Assembly (NCBI GenBank): GCA_026390775.1
Contig: JAPLFF010000007.1
Location: 930,001 to 994,000 of the forward strand
Direction of reading: 5' to 3'
Length of the DNA: 64,000 nt
DNA from: Ignavibacteriales bacterium
Lineage (GTDB): Bacteria; Bacteroidota; Ignavibacteria; Ignavibacteriales; Melioribacteraceae
Both the position numbers and the translations under genes were made by a program. Of this stretch, positions 31,736 to 40,092 are shown in pieces. Every line of letters begins with the position of its first letter. The first letter of the stretch is position 1. The notes under the pieces were generated by a model that saw only the letters and a program-made list of their open reading frames with translations, was not told the origin of the DNA and did not search any database.

Positions 31736-33640
31736 ATGAAAGATTTTTTGTTCAAACCGTTTGAAGAAATGACCGATAAAGATTATGAAACGGTTGGATT
31801 CAAATCCGGATTAGAAATTCATCAGCAGCTTTTCACTACGAAAAAACTTTTCTGCCGTTGTCCCGCGGGAAAATATAGCGACCGTTACGATGCTGAAATT
31901 CTGCGCCACATGCGTCCCACTCTTTCAGAACTTGGTGAATACGACGGTACCGCTTTGATGGAATTTAAAACAAAGAAAGATATTCTTTACAGAATCAATC
32001 GTGAAAGTGTTTGTACTTATGAAATGGATGACACACCGCCGTTTTTAATAAATGATGATGCATTAGACATTGCTTTACAGTGCGGTATGCTGTTCGATTG
32101 TTCAATCGTTGATGAACTTCATATTGCACGTAAACAATATTTGGACGGAAGTATTCCCACTGGATTTCAGCGCACTGCAATTTTTGCTCTTGATGGAAAA
32201 ATTCCATACAAGAACCGCACGATAGATATTGTTCAAATGTCGATCGAAGAAGATTCATGCCGCGAAATATCAGACTCCGGACATTTGCGAGTTTACAGAA
32301 CAGATCGTCTCGGGATGCCGCTCATCGAAACAGTAACCGGACCGAATATGCGAACACCGTTCGAAGTTGCAGAAGTTGCCGAGATTTGTGCGAATCTTGT
32401 TCGAAGTACAAACAAAGTCCGCCGCGGTATCGGATCGGCGCGTGAAGATGTTAACGTGAGTGTTGAAGGCGGAACACGAATTGAAATTAAAGGTGTGCCT
32501 AAGATCGGAAGAATTCCGCTCCTCACATATTACGAAGCAATGCGCCAGTGGAATCTTTTACGTTTACGTGATGAACTTCATCGAAGAGGAATTACAAAAG
32601 AAACTTTTGAAACAAAGTCCGACGACATTACTCGTATTGTAAAAAAAGCTCTCTACTTACCAATCCGCACTGCAACAGATCAGGGATTATTGGTGAAATG
32701 TGTTGTGCTTCGCGGTTACTTTGGACTTCTTCACTGGCAGACTCAAACAGACACTTATTTTTCAAAAGAAATTTCCGACCGCGTGCGCGTGATCGCTTGC
32801 TTAACAAATATTCCAAACATCATTCATTCGGATAGTAAGGGAGATACTTTAACTTCCGCTGATTGGCAAAACATTAAGCGTGCGGTTGGTGCAACAAACA
32901 ACGATACAATGGTTCTCGTTTGGGGAAATGAACAAGACACTGAAATGGCTGTGAAGGAAATTATTATCCGCGCAAAAGAAGCTACTGTTGGAGTTCCATC
33001 GGAAACACGGCAAGCGATGCGCGATGGAACAAATGGCTTTGAAAGAATTTTGCCTGGCGCAGATAGAATGTATCCCGATACTGATCTGCCGCCAACGAGA
33101 ATAACAGAAGAACGGTTGGAAAAACTTCGTTTAAATTTGCCCGAACATTTTTGGGATAGAGAAAAGTGGTATTGTAAACTTGGAATTCCAGAAGACACGT
33201 TACGTGAGTTATCAATTTCAAAATTCGCTCCGTTGTTTAAGTTTCTTGTTGATGAATGGAGAATGGATCCAATACTTACCGCAGTTGTGTTAATACAATT
33301 TCCCAAGCGGTTAAAGAGAAGTAGTTTTGATATTAGACTGTTCGATGAAGAAATAATGAGAGAAATTTTCCGGTCATACAAAGACGGTTTGCTTTCCAGA
33401 GACGGAATTTTAACCGCAATGCAAAAATCTATTAAGAAAGGAAAATTCTATCCCGAATTATTACCTAAACCTCTTACAACAAAAGAACTAGAAGAGATTA
33501 TAGCTGAAACGAATAATGAATTAAGTAAAGTGCGCTTGATAAATAATGAGAATAGAAAAGAAGTTTTAATGGGACTAGTAATGAACAAAGTAAGAATGAA
33601 TGTTGAAGGAAAAACAGTAACTAAAAAAATTAATGTTTGA
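31736..33640 (+). CDS. gatE: Archaeal-type glutamyl-tRNA(Gln) amidotransferase subunit E
   Basis: 634 residues. GatE binds Glu-tRNA(Gln), phosphorylates the glutamyl group and amidates it with ammonia from GatD. Diagnostic features are the N-terminal FKSGLEIHQQLFTTKKLFCRCP, EYDGTALMEFKT, QMSIEEDSCREI, RLGMPLIETVTGPNM, GSAREDVNVSVEGGTRIEIKG. A GAD/AspRS-like insertion domain (about residues 350-445, RVIACLTNIPNIIHSD through LPGADRMYPDTDLPP) is present in GatE and absent from GatB. A YqeY-type helical tail ends LMGLVMNKVRMN. gatD follows, separated only by a repeat element. GatDE is normally archaeal, so its presence in this bacterium is unusual. The start lacks a strong ribosome binding site. 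Confidence 0.93.
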   Translation: MKDFLFKPFEEMTDKDYETVGFKSGLEIHQQLFTTKKLFCRCPAGKYSDRYDAEILRHMRPTLSELGEYDGTALMEFKTKKDILYRINRESVCTYEMDDTPPFLINDDALDIALQCGMLFDCSIVDELHIARKQYLDGSIPTGFQRTAIFALDGKIPYKNRTIDIVQMSIEEDSCREISDSGHLRVYRTDRLGMPLIETVTGPNMRTPFEVAEVAEICANLVRSTNKVRRGIGSAREDVNVSVEGGTRIEIKGVPKIGRIPLLTYYEAMRQWNLLRLRDELHRRGITKETFETKSDDITRIVKKALYLPIRTATDQGLLVKCVVLRGYFGLLHWQTQTDTYFSKEISDRVRVIACLTNIPNIIHSDSKGDTLTSADWQNIKRAVGATNNDTMVLVWGNEQDTEMAVKEIIIRAKEATVGVPSETRQAMRDGTNGFERILPGADRMYPDTDLPPTRITEERLEKLRLNLPEHFWDREKWYCKLGIPEDTLRELSISKFAPLFKFLVDEWRMDPILTAVVLIQFPKRLKRSSFDIRLFDEEIMREIFRSYKDGLLSRDGILTAMQKSIKKGKFYPELLPKPLTTKELEEIIAETNNELSKVRLINNENRKEVLMGLVMNKVRMNVEGKTVTKKINV

Positions 33641-33742
33641 ATCTCCGCGCTCTTTGCGATCCGGCAGCTGCCGGATTTTGCGTTCTCTGCGTTAAATTTT
33701 TAAACCGCAAAGGACGCTGAGAAATTCGCAAAGCACACAAAG
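33641..33742. repeat. CTTTGCG/CGCAAAG inverted-word repeat, copy 1 (with embedded palindrome)
   Basis: Left-hand words CTCTTTGCG, TTTTGCGTTCTCTGCG and right-hand words ACCGCAAAGG, TTCGCAAAGC are mutual reverse complements around a central TTAAATTTTTAA. An 18-bp perfect palindrome (ATCCGGCAGCTGCCGGAT, 33659-33676) interrupts the left arm. Elements of this wording are common in intergenic spaces of many bacterial and archaeal genomes. Its right end (CACAAAGG) supplies the probable ribosome binding site of gatD. A second copy is at 54028. Confidence 0.8.
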
Positions 33743-33750
33743 GAAAAATT

Positions 33751-35136
33751 ATGGCAGATGACAATTACAAAGGTTACCGAGGCAAGACGCTTTCGGTTTT
33801 AAAAAATTTCAGTGCTCTTGTGTGGAGTGATGTTGAGATCACAACAACAAAAGGAAAATATAAGGGTATCATCCTTCCACGTTCCGAAACAGCAGATCCT
33901 TTTCACATCGTAATCAAAATGCCTGTCGGTTATAACATTGGGGTTGCCGCCGATTTGGTAACCGACATTCAAATAAGAGGACGTAAAGAAGCGCATTATA
34001 AAATTCCGGAAAAAGATTTTCCGCGCGATCCATCAAAGCCAAACGTAAAACTTCTCGGCACGGGCGGAACGATTGCATCGCGTCTTGATTACAGAACCGG
34101 CGCAGTTATTCCTGCATTCTCACCGGGAGAGCTTTACGGTTCCGTTCCCGAACTTGCCAACTACTGCAATCTCGAAACGGAAAAACTTTACGGTGTCTTC
34201 AGCGAAAATATGGGGCCCGATCAATGGAAAGGTACTGCAGAAGCAATAGGAAGAGAAATTGAAAAAGGCGTTGATGGAATTGTGATCGGTCACGGAACAG
34301 ATACGATGCATCACACAGCGGCGGTGCTTTCTTTCATGGTACAAAATTCTCCAGTTCCGATTGTTATGGTAGGTTCGCAAAGGTCGAGCGACCGTCCTTC
34401 CTCCGATGCGGCACTGAATTTAATGCACAGCGTTAAGACTGCGGCTGAAAGCGATATTGCAGAAGTTATGGTTTGTATGTTCGGTCCGACATCGGATTAT
34501 TACGGACTACTTCACCGCGGAACTCGTGTACGAAAAATGCATTCAAGTTACCGCTCAACATTCAGAACTATCGGCGATATTCCTATTGCAAAAGTCAGCC
34601 GCGATGAAATCACTCCTCTGCGACAAGATTATAAACGCCGACGCAAAGACCGCAATGTAAAAATTAACACTGCGTTCGAAGAAAAAGTTAGTATTGTTTA
34701 CTACTATCCGAATATGAAACCTGATATCATCGAATCACTTATTGATAATGACTACAAAGGAATTGTTATTGCAGGCACTGGACTTGGACACGTGAACAAA
34801 CCTTTGTATCCCGCACTTAAACGTGCACACGAAAAAGGAATTTCAATTTACATGACAGTTCAAACACTTTGGGGATACGTACAAATGTATGTTTACGATA
34901 CCGGTCGTGATATGATGGAGCTCGGTGTAATTCCCGGAGAGAATATGCTGCCCGAAGTTGCTTACATGAAATTATGCTGGGCATTAGGACAAACGACAGA
35001 TCAGAAAAAAGTGAAAGATATAATGTTAACATCTATCGCCGGAGAAATTACCGAACGCGAACCGAGCAATGGTTATTTAATCTATCAAGGTGGTTTGCCT
35101 GAGGTTGAAGAATTTATTTCTAAGTATATAAAATGA
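33751..35136 (+). CDS. gatD: Archaeal-type glutamyl-tRNA(Gln) amidotransferase subunit D
   Basis: 461 residues. GatD is an asparaginase-like glutaminase that releases ammonia for GatE only when Glu-tRNA(Gln) is bound. The first about 75 residues form the GatD-specific N-terminal barrel (SALVWSDVEITTTKGKYKGIILP, DLVTDIQIRG). The asparaginase domain follows, with nucleophile loop LLGTGGTIASRLDYRTGAV, IGHGTDTMHHTAAVL (Thr-Asp pair), GSQRSSDRPSSDAALNL, and MHSSYRSTFRTIGDIPIAKV. The N-terminal barrel and the RSSDRPSSD segment separate it from stand-alone asparaginases. AAAGGA precedes the ATG. I did not place the catalytic Lys with confidence. With gatE this makes a complete GatDE pair. Confidence 0.93.
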   Translation: MADDNYKGYRGKTLSVLKNFSALVWSDVEITTTKGKYKGIILPRSETADPFHIVIKMPVGYNIGVAADLVTDIQIRGRKEAHYKIPEKDFPRDPSKPNVKLLGTGGTIASRLDYRTGAVIPAFSPGELYGSVPELANYCNLETEKLYGVFSENMGPDQWKGTAEAIGREIEKGVDGIVIGHGTDTMHHTAAVLSFMVQNSPVPIVMVGSQRSSDRPSSDAALNLMHSVKTAAESDIAEVMVCMFGPTSDYYGLLHRGTRVRKMHSSYRSTFRTIGDIPIAKVSRDEITPLRQDYKRRRKDRNVKINTAFEEKVSIVYYYPNMKPDIIESLIDNDYKGIVIAGTGLGHVNKPLYPALKRAHEKGISIYMTVQTLWGYVQMYVYDTGRDMMELGVIPGENMLPEVAYMKLCWALGQTTDQKKVKDIMLTSIAGEITEREPSNGYLIYQGGLPEVEEFISKYIK

Positions 35137-35246
35137 TTTTTTAGATCACCCAGATACTTCTAAAAAATATCCATGTTCAATTTTCGGTGGACGCAATAAT
35201 TGAATGGTCGTATAATTGCTCGTCGAAATTTTGATGGGATTAATTT

Positions 35247-36308
35247 ATGAACACAGCTTCAAGCCAAAACACACTTCCTTCTTTGTTAGAGATGGAACAA
35301 GCATACAAAAAGAGCGATGGTTCATACGATGGAATTTTTTATCTCGCTGTTCGCAGTACGGGAATATTCTGCCGTCCGTCTTGTTCTGCAAGAAAACCAT
35401 TGCCAAAAAATGTTGAGTACTTTCCATCTGCACGTGAAGCAGTTTTTGCAGGCTATCGTCCATGTAAACGCTGCCGTCCTCTTGAAACTCATGGAACACC
35501 GCCTGAATGGGTAAATAAATTGCTTGATATGATTGATGCGAATCCTACCGCCCGTTACAACGATGCGTTTCTCCGTTCTGTCAAAATTAATCCGGCACGA
35601 GCAAGAAGATATTTTTTGAAAAATTACAATATGACATTTCAAGCATATTGCCGCGGAAGACGACTTGGAATTTCTTTCGAGCAGATTCGACAAGGGAAAG
35701 ATCTTGATGATGTAGCGCTCGGACACGGGTATGAATCGCACAGCGGATTCCGCGATGCATTTGTAAAAACTTTCGGCACACCGCCGGGCAAAAGTAAATC
35801 AAAAGATTGCATTCTAACTGCATGGATTGAAAGCCCGATGGGACCGTTGATAACTGCCGCAACTGATGAGGGAATTTGTTTACTCGAATTTTCTGACCGA
35901 AGAATGCTTGATGCACAGTTTACTACATTGAGAAAACTTTTTAAGTCTCCGATCGTTCCCGGTGAAAACAAACACCTCAATCATCTCCGTAAAGAATTGA
36001 AAAAATATTTTGAAGGATCTCTGAAAGAATTTACCGTTCCGATTATTTATCCCGGCAGTCCGTTCCAACAAAAAGTATGGAATGAGTTGTTAAAAATTCC
36101 GTTTGGAAAAACTGTTTCTTATGAAACGATTGCAAAAAAGGTTGGCGTTCCAAAAGCTCAACGAGCAGTTGGACATGCAAACGGATTGAACAGAATTGCG
36201 ATTGTCATTCCATGTCACCGTGTAGTTAATAAGAATGGAAATCTCGGCGGATACGGCGGAGGACTTTGGAGAAAGCAACGATTGTTAGAGCTTGAGCAAG
36301 GAAAATAA
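35247..36308 (+). CDS. ada: Ada-type bifunctional alkylated-DNA repair protein and regulator
   Basis: 353 residues in three parts. Residues about 14-80 are the Ada zinc domain with four Cys (FCRPSCSARKP and YRPCKRCRP), where methyl phosphotriester transfer occurs. Residues about 85-170 are an AraC-type helix-turn-helix (ARARRYFLKNYNMTFQAYCRGRRL, ALGHGYESHSGFRDAFVKTFGTPP). Residues 190-353 are an O6-alkylguanine-DNA alkyltransferase with active site IVIPCHRVVNKNGNLGGYGGG. It repairs alkylated DNA and, once methylated, should activate its own regulon. The gene is convergent with the AT-rich methyltransferase island starting 44 bases further on. Confidence 0.94.
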   Translation: MNTASSQNTLPSLLEMEQAYKKSDGSYDGIFYLAVRSTGIFCRPSCSARKPLPKNVEYFPSAREAVFAGYRPCKRCRPLETHGTPPEWVNKLLDMIDANPTARYNDAFLRSVKINPARARRYFLKNYNMTFQAYCRGRRLGISFEQIRQGKDLDDVALGHGYESHSGFRDAFVKTFGTPPGKSKSKDCILTAWIESPMGPLITAATDEGICLLEFSDRRMLDAQFTTLRKLFKSPIVPGENKHLNHLRKELKKYFEGSLKEFTVPIIYPGSPFQQKVWNELLKIPFGKTVSYETIAKKVGVPKAQRAVGHANGLNRIAIVIPCHRVVNKNGNLGGYGGGLWRKQRLLELEQGK

Positions 36309-36352
36309 ATGTATGGAAAAAAAATTTAATGTTATTTAAAATAAAAGTAGTA

Positions 36353-37606
36353 TTAAGAAATTGACAAGGGCAAATCTGAGTATATTTTTTTTGAGTCTCC
36401 TTTGCCATTCATTATTTCAAAAATTTTAAGCTTACCCTCATATTGATGAATTTTTTCTGGTGCGTATAAGTATAATTTCTTATTAATATTATTTTCTTCA
36501 CTAAATTTCTTTGAGGAAAGAATGTGAATATTTGTTTTTAGTTTATACTCTTGTAGCGCACGTTTTTTTAATGTCTCTATCATGAGAATTAGAGACTTGT
36601 CTTGTTTAATATTATCTGTAACAAAGTAAAGATTTAATTCTTTCTGTTTTCCATTTGTTAGAACAAAAAACCGGTTTGATTGATTTATATATTTTTTGTT
36701 GATAAAAGAGGATAGTTCTACCGCTGCTTTTACTTTTCTCAATTTGATGTTTTCTTTCTTAAATTCTCCAAGTGCTTTTTTATTTTTCACAGATTCTTTT
36801 TCGCTTTTTTCAAAAAATTTTTTTGCCCCAACTTTTACTTCTTTCTCAAAAGCTTTTCGATAATTTGTTGATAAATCAAAACCAATCGCTTTTCTGTTCA
36901 TCAAATTTGCAATTGCTAATACACTTCCTGAGCCGACGAATGGATCAAATACTAAATCCTTTTCATTAGTTGCAAGAGAAATTATTCTTTCAATCAATTC
37001 GAAAGGAAATGGGCAAAGATGTTTTTGATATCCCTTTCCCCATCCTCTGAGGGGAGAATTAAATTCCCAAATATTTGATGGGGCTTGTCCTTTTGAGCTA
37101 TATCTTTCCGGATAGCTCTTGAACCACTTTTTGTACTCTCCCAATTCCCGTATTTTGTCAATATTAAACTTGTACTCACTACCTTTTGAAAAAAATAGTA
37201 TGTATTCAAATGAATTTTTGAACCTTCCTTTAGCGTGCCAAGGAATATTTTTCTTTTTATTCCATATAATAATATCTCTAAGCTTCCAAGATTTGCTATC
37301 GCTCAATTTATTAATAATATCAAATGGGAGTGGTTTTAGCTCACCTTGTTTTCTAATAGTATCTACCACCAGCCAAAGAGTTGAATTTTTTGCAGCAATA
37401 GAAAAACATTGCTTTAAAACATTTATTACATCAATTAGGTAATTATCATAAGTCTGTTTATATCCCATTTGGTTCTTTTTATTATCATAATTTTTCAAAT
37501 TATGATATGGGGGTGAAGTTATAATTAATTTTGGTGAAAGAGGTTTCCGTTTTTTAAAATACAGTTCCGTATGTCTGGCATCAATTATTTCATATCTAAG
37601 CAACAT
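36353..37606 (-). CDS. DNA methyltransferase (SPPY class, N4-cytosine or N6-adenine) with extra C-terminal domain
   Basis: 417 residues. Motif IV TSPPYHNLKNY (SPPY at residues 31-34) comes before the SAM-binding motif I VFDPFVGSGSVLAIA (221-228) and IGFDLS (241-246), the beta-class order. Also present are LWLVVDTIRKQGE and DIIIWNKKKNIPWHAKGRFKNSFEYILFFSKG. SPPY occurs in N4-cytosine and some N6-adenine enzymes. The last about 155 residues, after a Lys/Glu-rich helix, form a separate alpha/beta segment (FFVLTNGKQKELNLYFVTD, KTNIHILSSKKF) I do not recognise. It could be for target recognition or partner contact. The start overlaps the preceding gene's stop (TAATG). Very low GC marks it as part of the island. 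No endonuclease was found beside it. Confidence 0.88.
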   Translation of the reverse strand: MLLRYEIIDARHTELYFKKRKPLSPKLIITSPPYHNLKNYDNKKNQMGYKQTYDNYLIDVINVLKQCFSIAAKNSTLWLVVDTIRKQGELKPLPFDIINKLSDSKSWKLRDIIIWNKKKNIPWHAKGRFKNSFEYILFFSKGSEYKFNIDKIRELGEYKKWFKSYPERYSSKGQAPSNIWEFNSPLRGWGKGYQKHLCPFPFELIERIISLATNEKDLVFDPFVGSGSVLAIANLMNRKAIGFDLSTNYRKAFEKEVKVGAKKFFEKSEKESVKNKKALGEFKKENIKLRKVKAAVELSSFINKKYINQSNRFFVLTNGKQKELNLYFVTDNIKQDKSLILMIETLKKRALQEYKLKTNIHILSSKKFSEENNINKKLYLYAPEKIHQYEGKLKIFEIMNGKGDSKKIYSDLPLSIS

Positions 37607-38604
37607 TAAATAATCCCTTCAAAATACTGAGGATAGTATCTATAATATTTAAAATAATTGTTGATATTGGTTTCCATATCTTCCAAATCAAACACTATGT
37701 TTTTTGTAATTTTTTTTATGTCTTTTTTCAAAATTTTACCATCTAAAAAATTCTTCTCGATCTTTTGATCCAAATATAATTTTTCCCTATAGGTTAATAT
37801 TGGCACATCAATATCAATTATTGTTTCGTCTGTTGAAACAAATTTTTCTTTTTTCATCTTTTCTTGCAAAAGATTATTCTCGTCAAACACACCACCAATA
37901 GTAAACATTGGCGTACTATCGTTATATGTAAAAGCAAATAGTTTGTAGAAATCTAAGTTTTTTTTATTCTTTATTTTTTCTTCAATAATATTAATTATAA
38001 CATCTTGAACAATTCTTGCAAAAGATTCTTGTTTTATAAATTTAATATGTTTGTATTGTGGTGAAATATATTGATCAATAGAATGAAAAATATTTCTTCG
38101 ATATTCTTCGGCTTCTTCTAGATCATTAGTTTTATTTAATTTTATGTCAATTGTAATAAGAAAAAAATCCTTGCCAATAGCCTTATCAACAACCAAAGAG
38201 ATATCGTCTTCTATTAATGATCTAAATTGTTTATCGTTTTCATCATAGATACCAAAATCGTAGTCTAACCATAGAATAAAATTAGAGTCATTTTTATAAT
38301 CTGATAAAAAATCAGTAGATTTTTTATTGTAAAACTCAACAAAATTATATGGCTTGTTAAATTCAAACCGCCTCTTTAGAGTTGAGTTGTCAATAGAAAT
38401 CATTTTTTTAATGTTCAAGAACTTGTGAAATAAAATAAAGTCATAATAAGATATCGAACCCATTCCTATATAATAATAATCACTTAGATTTACTATACTG
38501 ATATTTTGAATTTTATTAAGAATATCGATAAATATTTTCCTTTCTATTTGCTTTTTGGGTCTTAGCAAATAATCTATTTTTTCAAAGCTATATTTTTTAC
38601 TCAT
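37606..38604 (-). CDS. Rossmann/methyltransferase-like protein of unknown function in a GHKL-methyltransferase operon
   Basis: 332 residues with no signal peptide or membrane segment. Three stretches look like a SAM-dependent methyltransferase core: YYYIGMGSISYYDF (residues 43-56, glycine loop of motif I), KKMISIDNS (67-75, acidic end of strand 2) and FILWLDYDFG (109-118, possible motif IV). The usual catalytic NPPY/SPPY/DPPY or PC motif is missing, so it may bind SAM or a nucleotide without methylating, or act on an unusual target. Its start overlaps the GHKL gene by 8 bases and its stop overlaps the DNA methyltransferase start, implying tight co-translation. Family unknown. The GC content is extremely low (13 G/C in bases 37621-37680). 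Confidence 0.75.
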   Translation of the reverse strand: MSKKYSFEKIDYLLRPKKQIERKIFIDILNKIQNISIVNLSDYYYIGMGSISYYDFILFHKFLNIKKMISIDNSTLKRRFEFNKPYNFVEFYNKKSTDFLSDYKNDSNFILWLDYDFGIYDENDKQFRSLIEDDISLVVDKAIGKDFFLITIDIKLNKTNDLEEAEEYRRNIFHSIDQYISPQYKHIKFIKQESFARIVQDVIINIIEEKIKNKKNLDFYKLFAFTYNDSTPMFTIGGVFDENNLLQEKMKKEKFVSTDETIIDIDVPILTYREKLYLDQKIEKNFLDGKILKKDIKKITKNIVFDLEDMETNINNYFKYYRYYPQYFEGII

Positions 38605-39928
38605 CTTTCAGTCCCTCAAAATTCCAGAAATAATCAAAAGTATATTCACCAACTCCTTTATTACTTTTTAAATGATATGTTTGTTTTATTTTTTCAATTT
38701 GCTTTAGAGGTCTTTTATATGAAATGGGAATTAAATCTGTTTTCTTTTTCAATTTTGGAGGATTAAACTTTGCTTGTGGTTTTAGATCATCAATAAACTT
38801 AGTTTCCAATTTTTTTTCATCATCCTTGTCTTTCTTAATTTCTTGATCTATTTCTCTATCAACATTATCGATTTTATCTCTATTATATTTATTACTTAGA
38901 TACGTAATTATAGGTCTAGCAGTTTCTACCATCTTTTGCTTTATATAATGATAAAATGGATGTTCTAAATTAAAATTATTTTTTGTTGTATTTATAGGTA
39001 AAAGACCTGGGTCACTTGATTCAATCATCACGATACCGCGAAAATCATTATAAATGTTATGATAATTTGGAAGTTCATATTTTTGTCCACTCCAACCAGT
39101 TACTAAACTTTTATCATTAATCATTATTAATCGTTTATTCATAAATATATTCCAACCGTTTTTCTCTTGAATCTTAACAGCTCTTGAACGTGAGTCGGTT
39201 TTTTTTTCTACCCAACAATATATTTTATACTTTACGTTATCATAAGATTCCTTTATAAATATTGGTTTTATCTCTGGACTATAAGTAGCTTCTAAATCAA
39301 AAGCTTCTATTTGTTCATTATTAAATACAAATTGAATTTCCTTTTCAATAAAACGAGTATAATAAATGCTAAGATCATTTTTAAATTTATTAATAAAAAT
39401 TGTCGTTAAGATCCTTGAGATTTCTTCTTTGTATTTACTAATAGTGATTTTTGTAAAAGGCTTTTTCCCTTTTAGCGAAATATTATCCTTAAAATCCAGT
39501 GGTATATCCCAATCATCATCATCTTTTTTTTCCCATTCTGGAACATTCATAAATATTTTTGAATAATCTTTCCCATCATAAGTTTCAAAGACAAATTCAT
39601 TCGCAAGCTTAAATAATGCTCTTTTAAGACCAATACCATAGTAACCAATAGTTTGAGCAACAAATCCTGGTAATTCTCCTGATCTAAAAACATGATTCAC
39701 TAATGTGTCCCTATCAATACCTCCACAATTATCTTCGATTATTAGTGACTTGTTTGTCATTTCAATCTCAATTTTTCTTCTATCCTTTATTTTATGCCTA
39801 GCATAAGAATCAACAGAGTTATCAATTAAATCAAGTATGCTATCATGAACATTAATATCTTTTGTAATTATTTCAACAAGAAGACGCTTGGTAGGACGGA
39901 AACTGACAACATTTTCATTTTCTGACAT
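38597..39928 (-). CDS. GHKL/Hsp90-type ATPase, MORC/MutL-like
   Basis: 443 residues, first gene of the three-gene island. The GHKL ATP site is clear: N box SILDLIDNSVDS (residues 30-41), G1 box IEDNCGGID (64-72), G2 box IGYYGIGLKRALFKLA (94-109). The N-box acidic residue normally Glu is Asp34. Next comes an S5-like domain (VKYKIYCWVEKKT, NGWNIFMNKRLIMINDKS), then a Lys/Asp-rich coiled stretch (about 350-390) and a helical end. This layout matches prokaryotic MORC/MutL-like ATPases known to occur in predicted restriction-modification operons, where they are thought to form DNA-clamping dimers. Defence is inferred from the methyltransferase partner. GAGGGG lies about 10 bases before the ATG. 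Confidence 0.85.
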   Translation of the reverse strand: MSENENVVSFRPTKRLLVEIITKDINVHDSILDLIDNSVDSYARHKIKDRRKIEIEMTNKSLIIEDNCGGIDRDTLVNHVFRSGELPGFVAQTIGYYGIGLKRALFKLANEFVFETYDGKDYSKIFMNVPEWEKKDDDDWDIPLDFKDNISLKGKKPFTKITISKYKEEISRILTTIFINKFKNDLSIYYTRFIEKEIQFVFNNEQIEAFDLEATYSPEIKPIFIKESYDNVKYKIYCWVEKKTDSRSRAVKIQEKNGWNIFMNKRLIMINDKSLVTGWSGQKYELPNYHNIYNDFRGIVMIESSDPGLLPINTTKNNFNLEHPFYHYIKQKMVETARPIITYLSNKYNRDKIDNVDREIDQEIKKDKDDEKKLETKFIDDLKPQAKFNPPKLKKKTDLIPISYKRPLKQIEKIKQTYHLKSNKGVGEYTFDYFWNFEGLKDE

Positions 39929-40092
39929 GGATGTGTTCCCCTCTTGGTATGAATTATTTTATTATAGGAACAAATTATATAATTAAAATATACATGTGCA
40001 ACTAGTTTTTCACAATTCGACTCTCAGAACTCAGGATATGTTATTGCTATTAATAGACTAATTCCTGAATTATGCTCACCACAAGCCACCAA

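Noticed and set aside
34120-34380. Antisense open frames within gatD, gatE and ada
   Set aside because: They are long only because of the codon bias of the real genes on the other strand, and they lack ribosome binding sites and family motifs.
36353-39928. Simple type II restriction-modification system
   Set aside because: Only one gene is a clear methyltransferase. No restriction nuclease motif (PD-ExK, HNH, GIY-YIG) was recognised in any of the three genes, and a GHKL ATPase is not part of simple type II systems.
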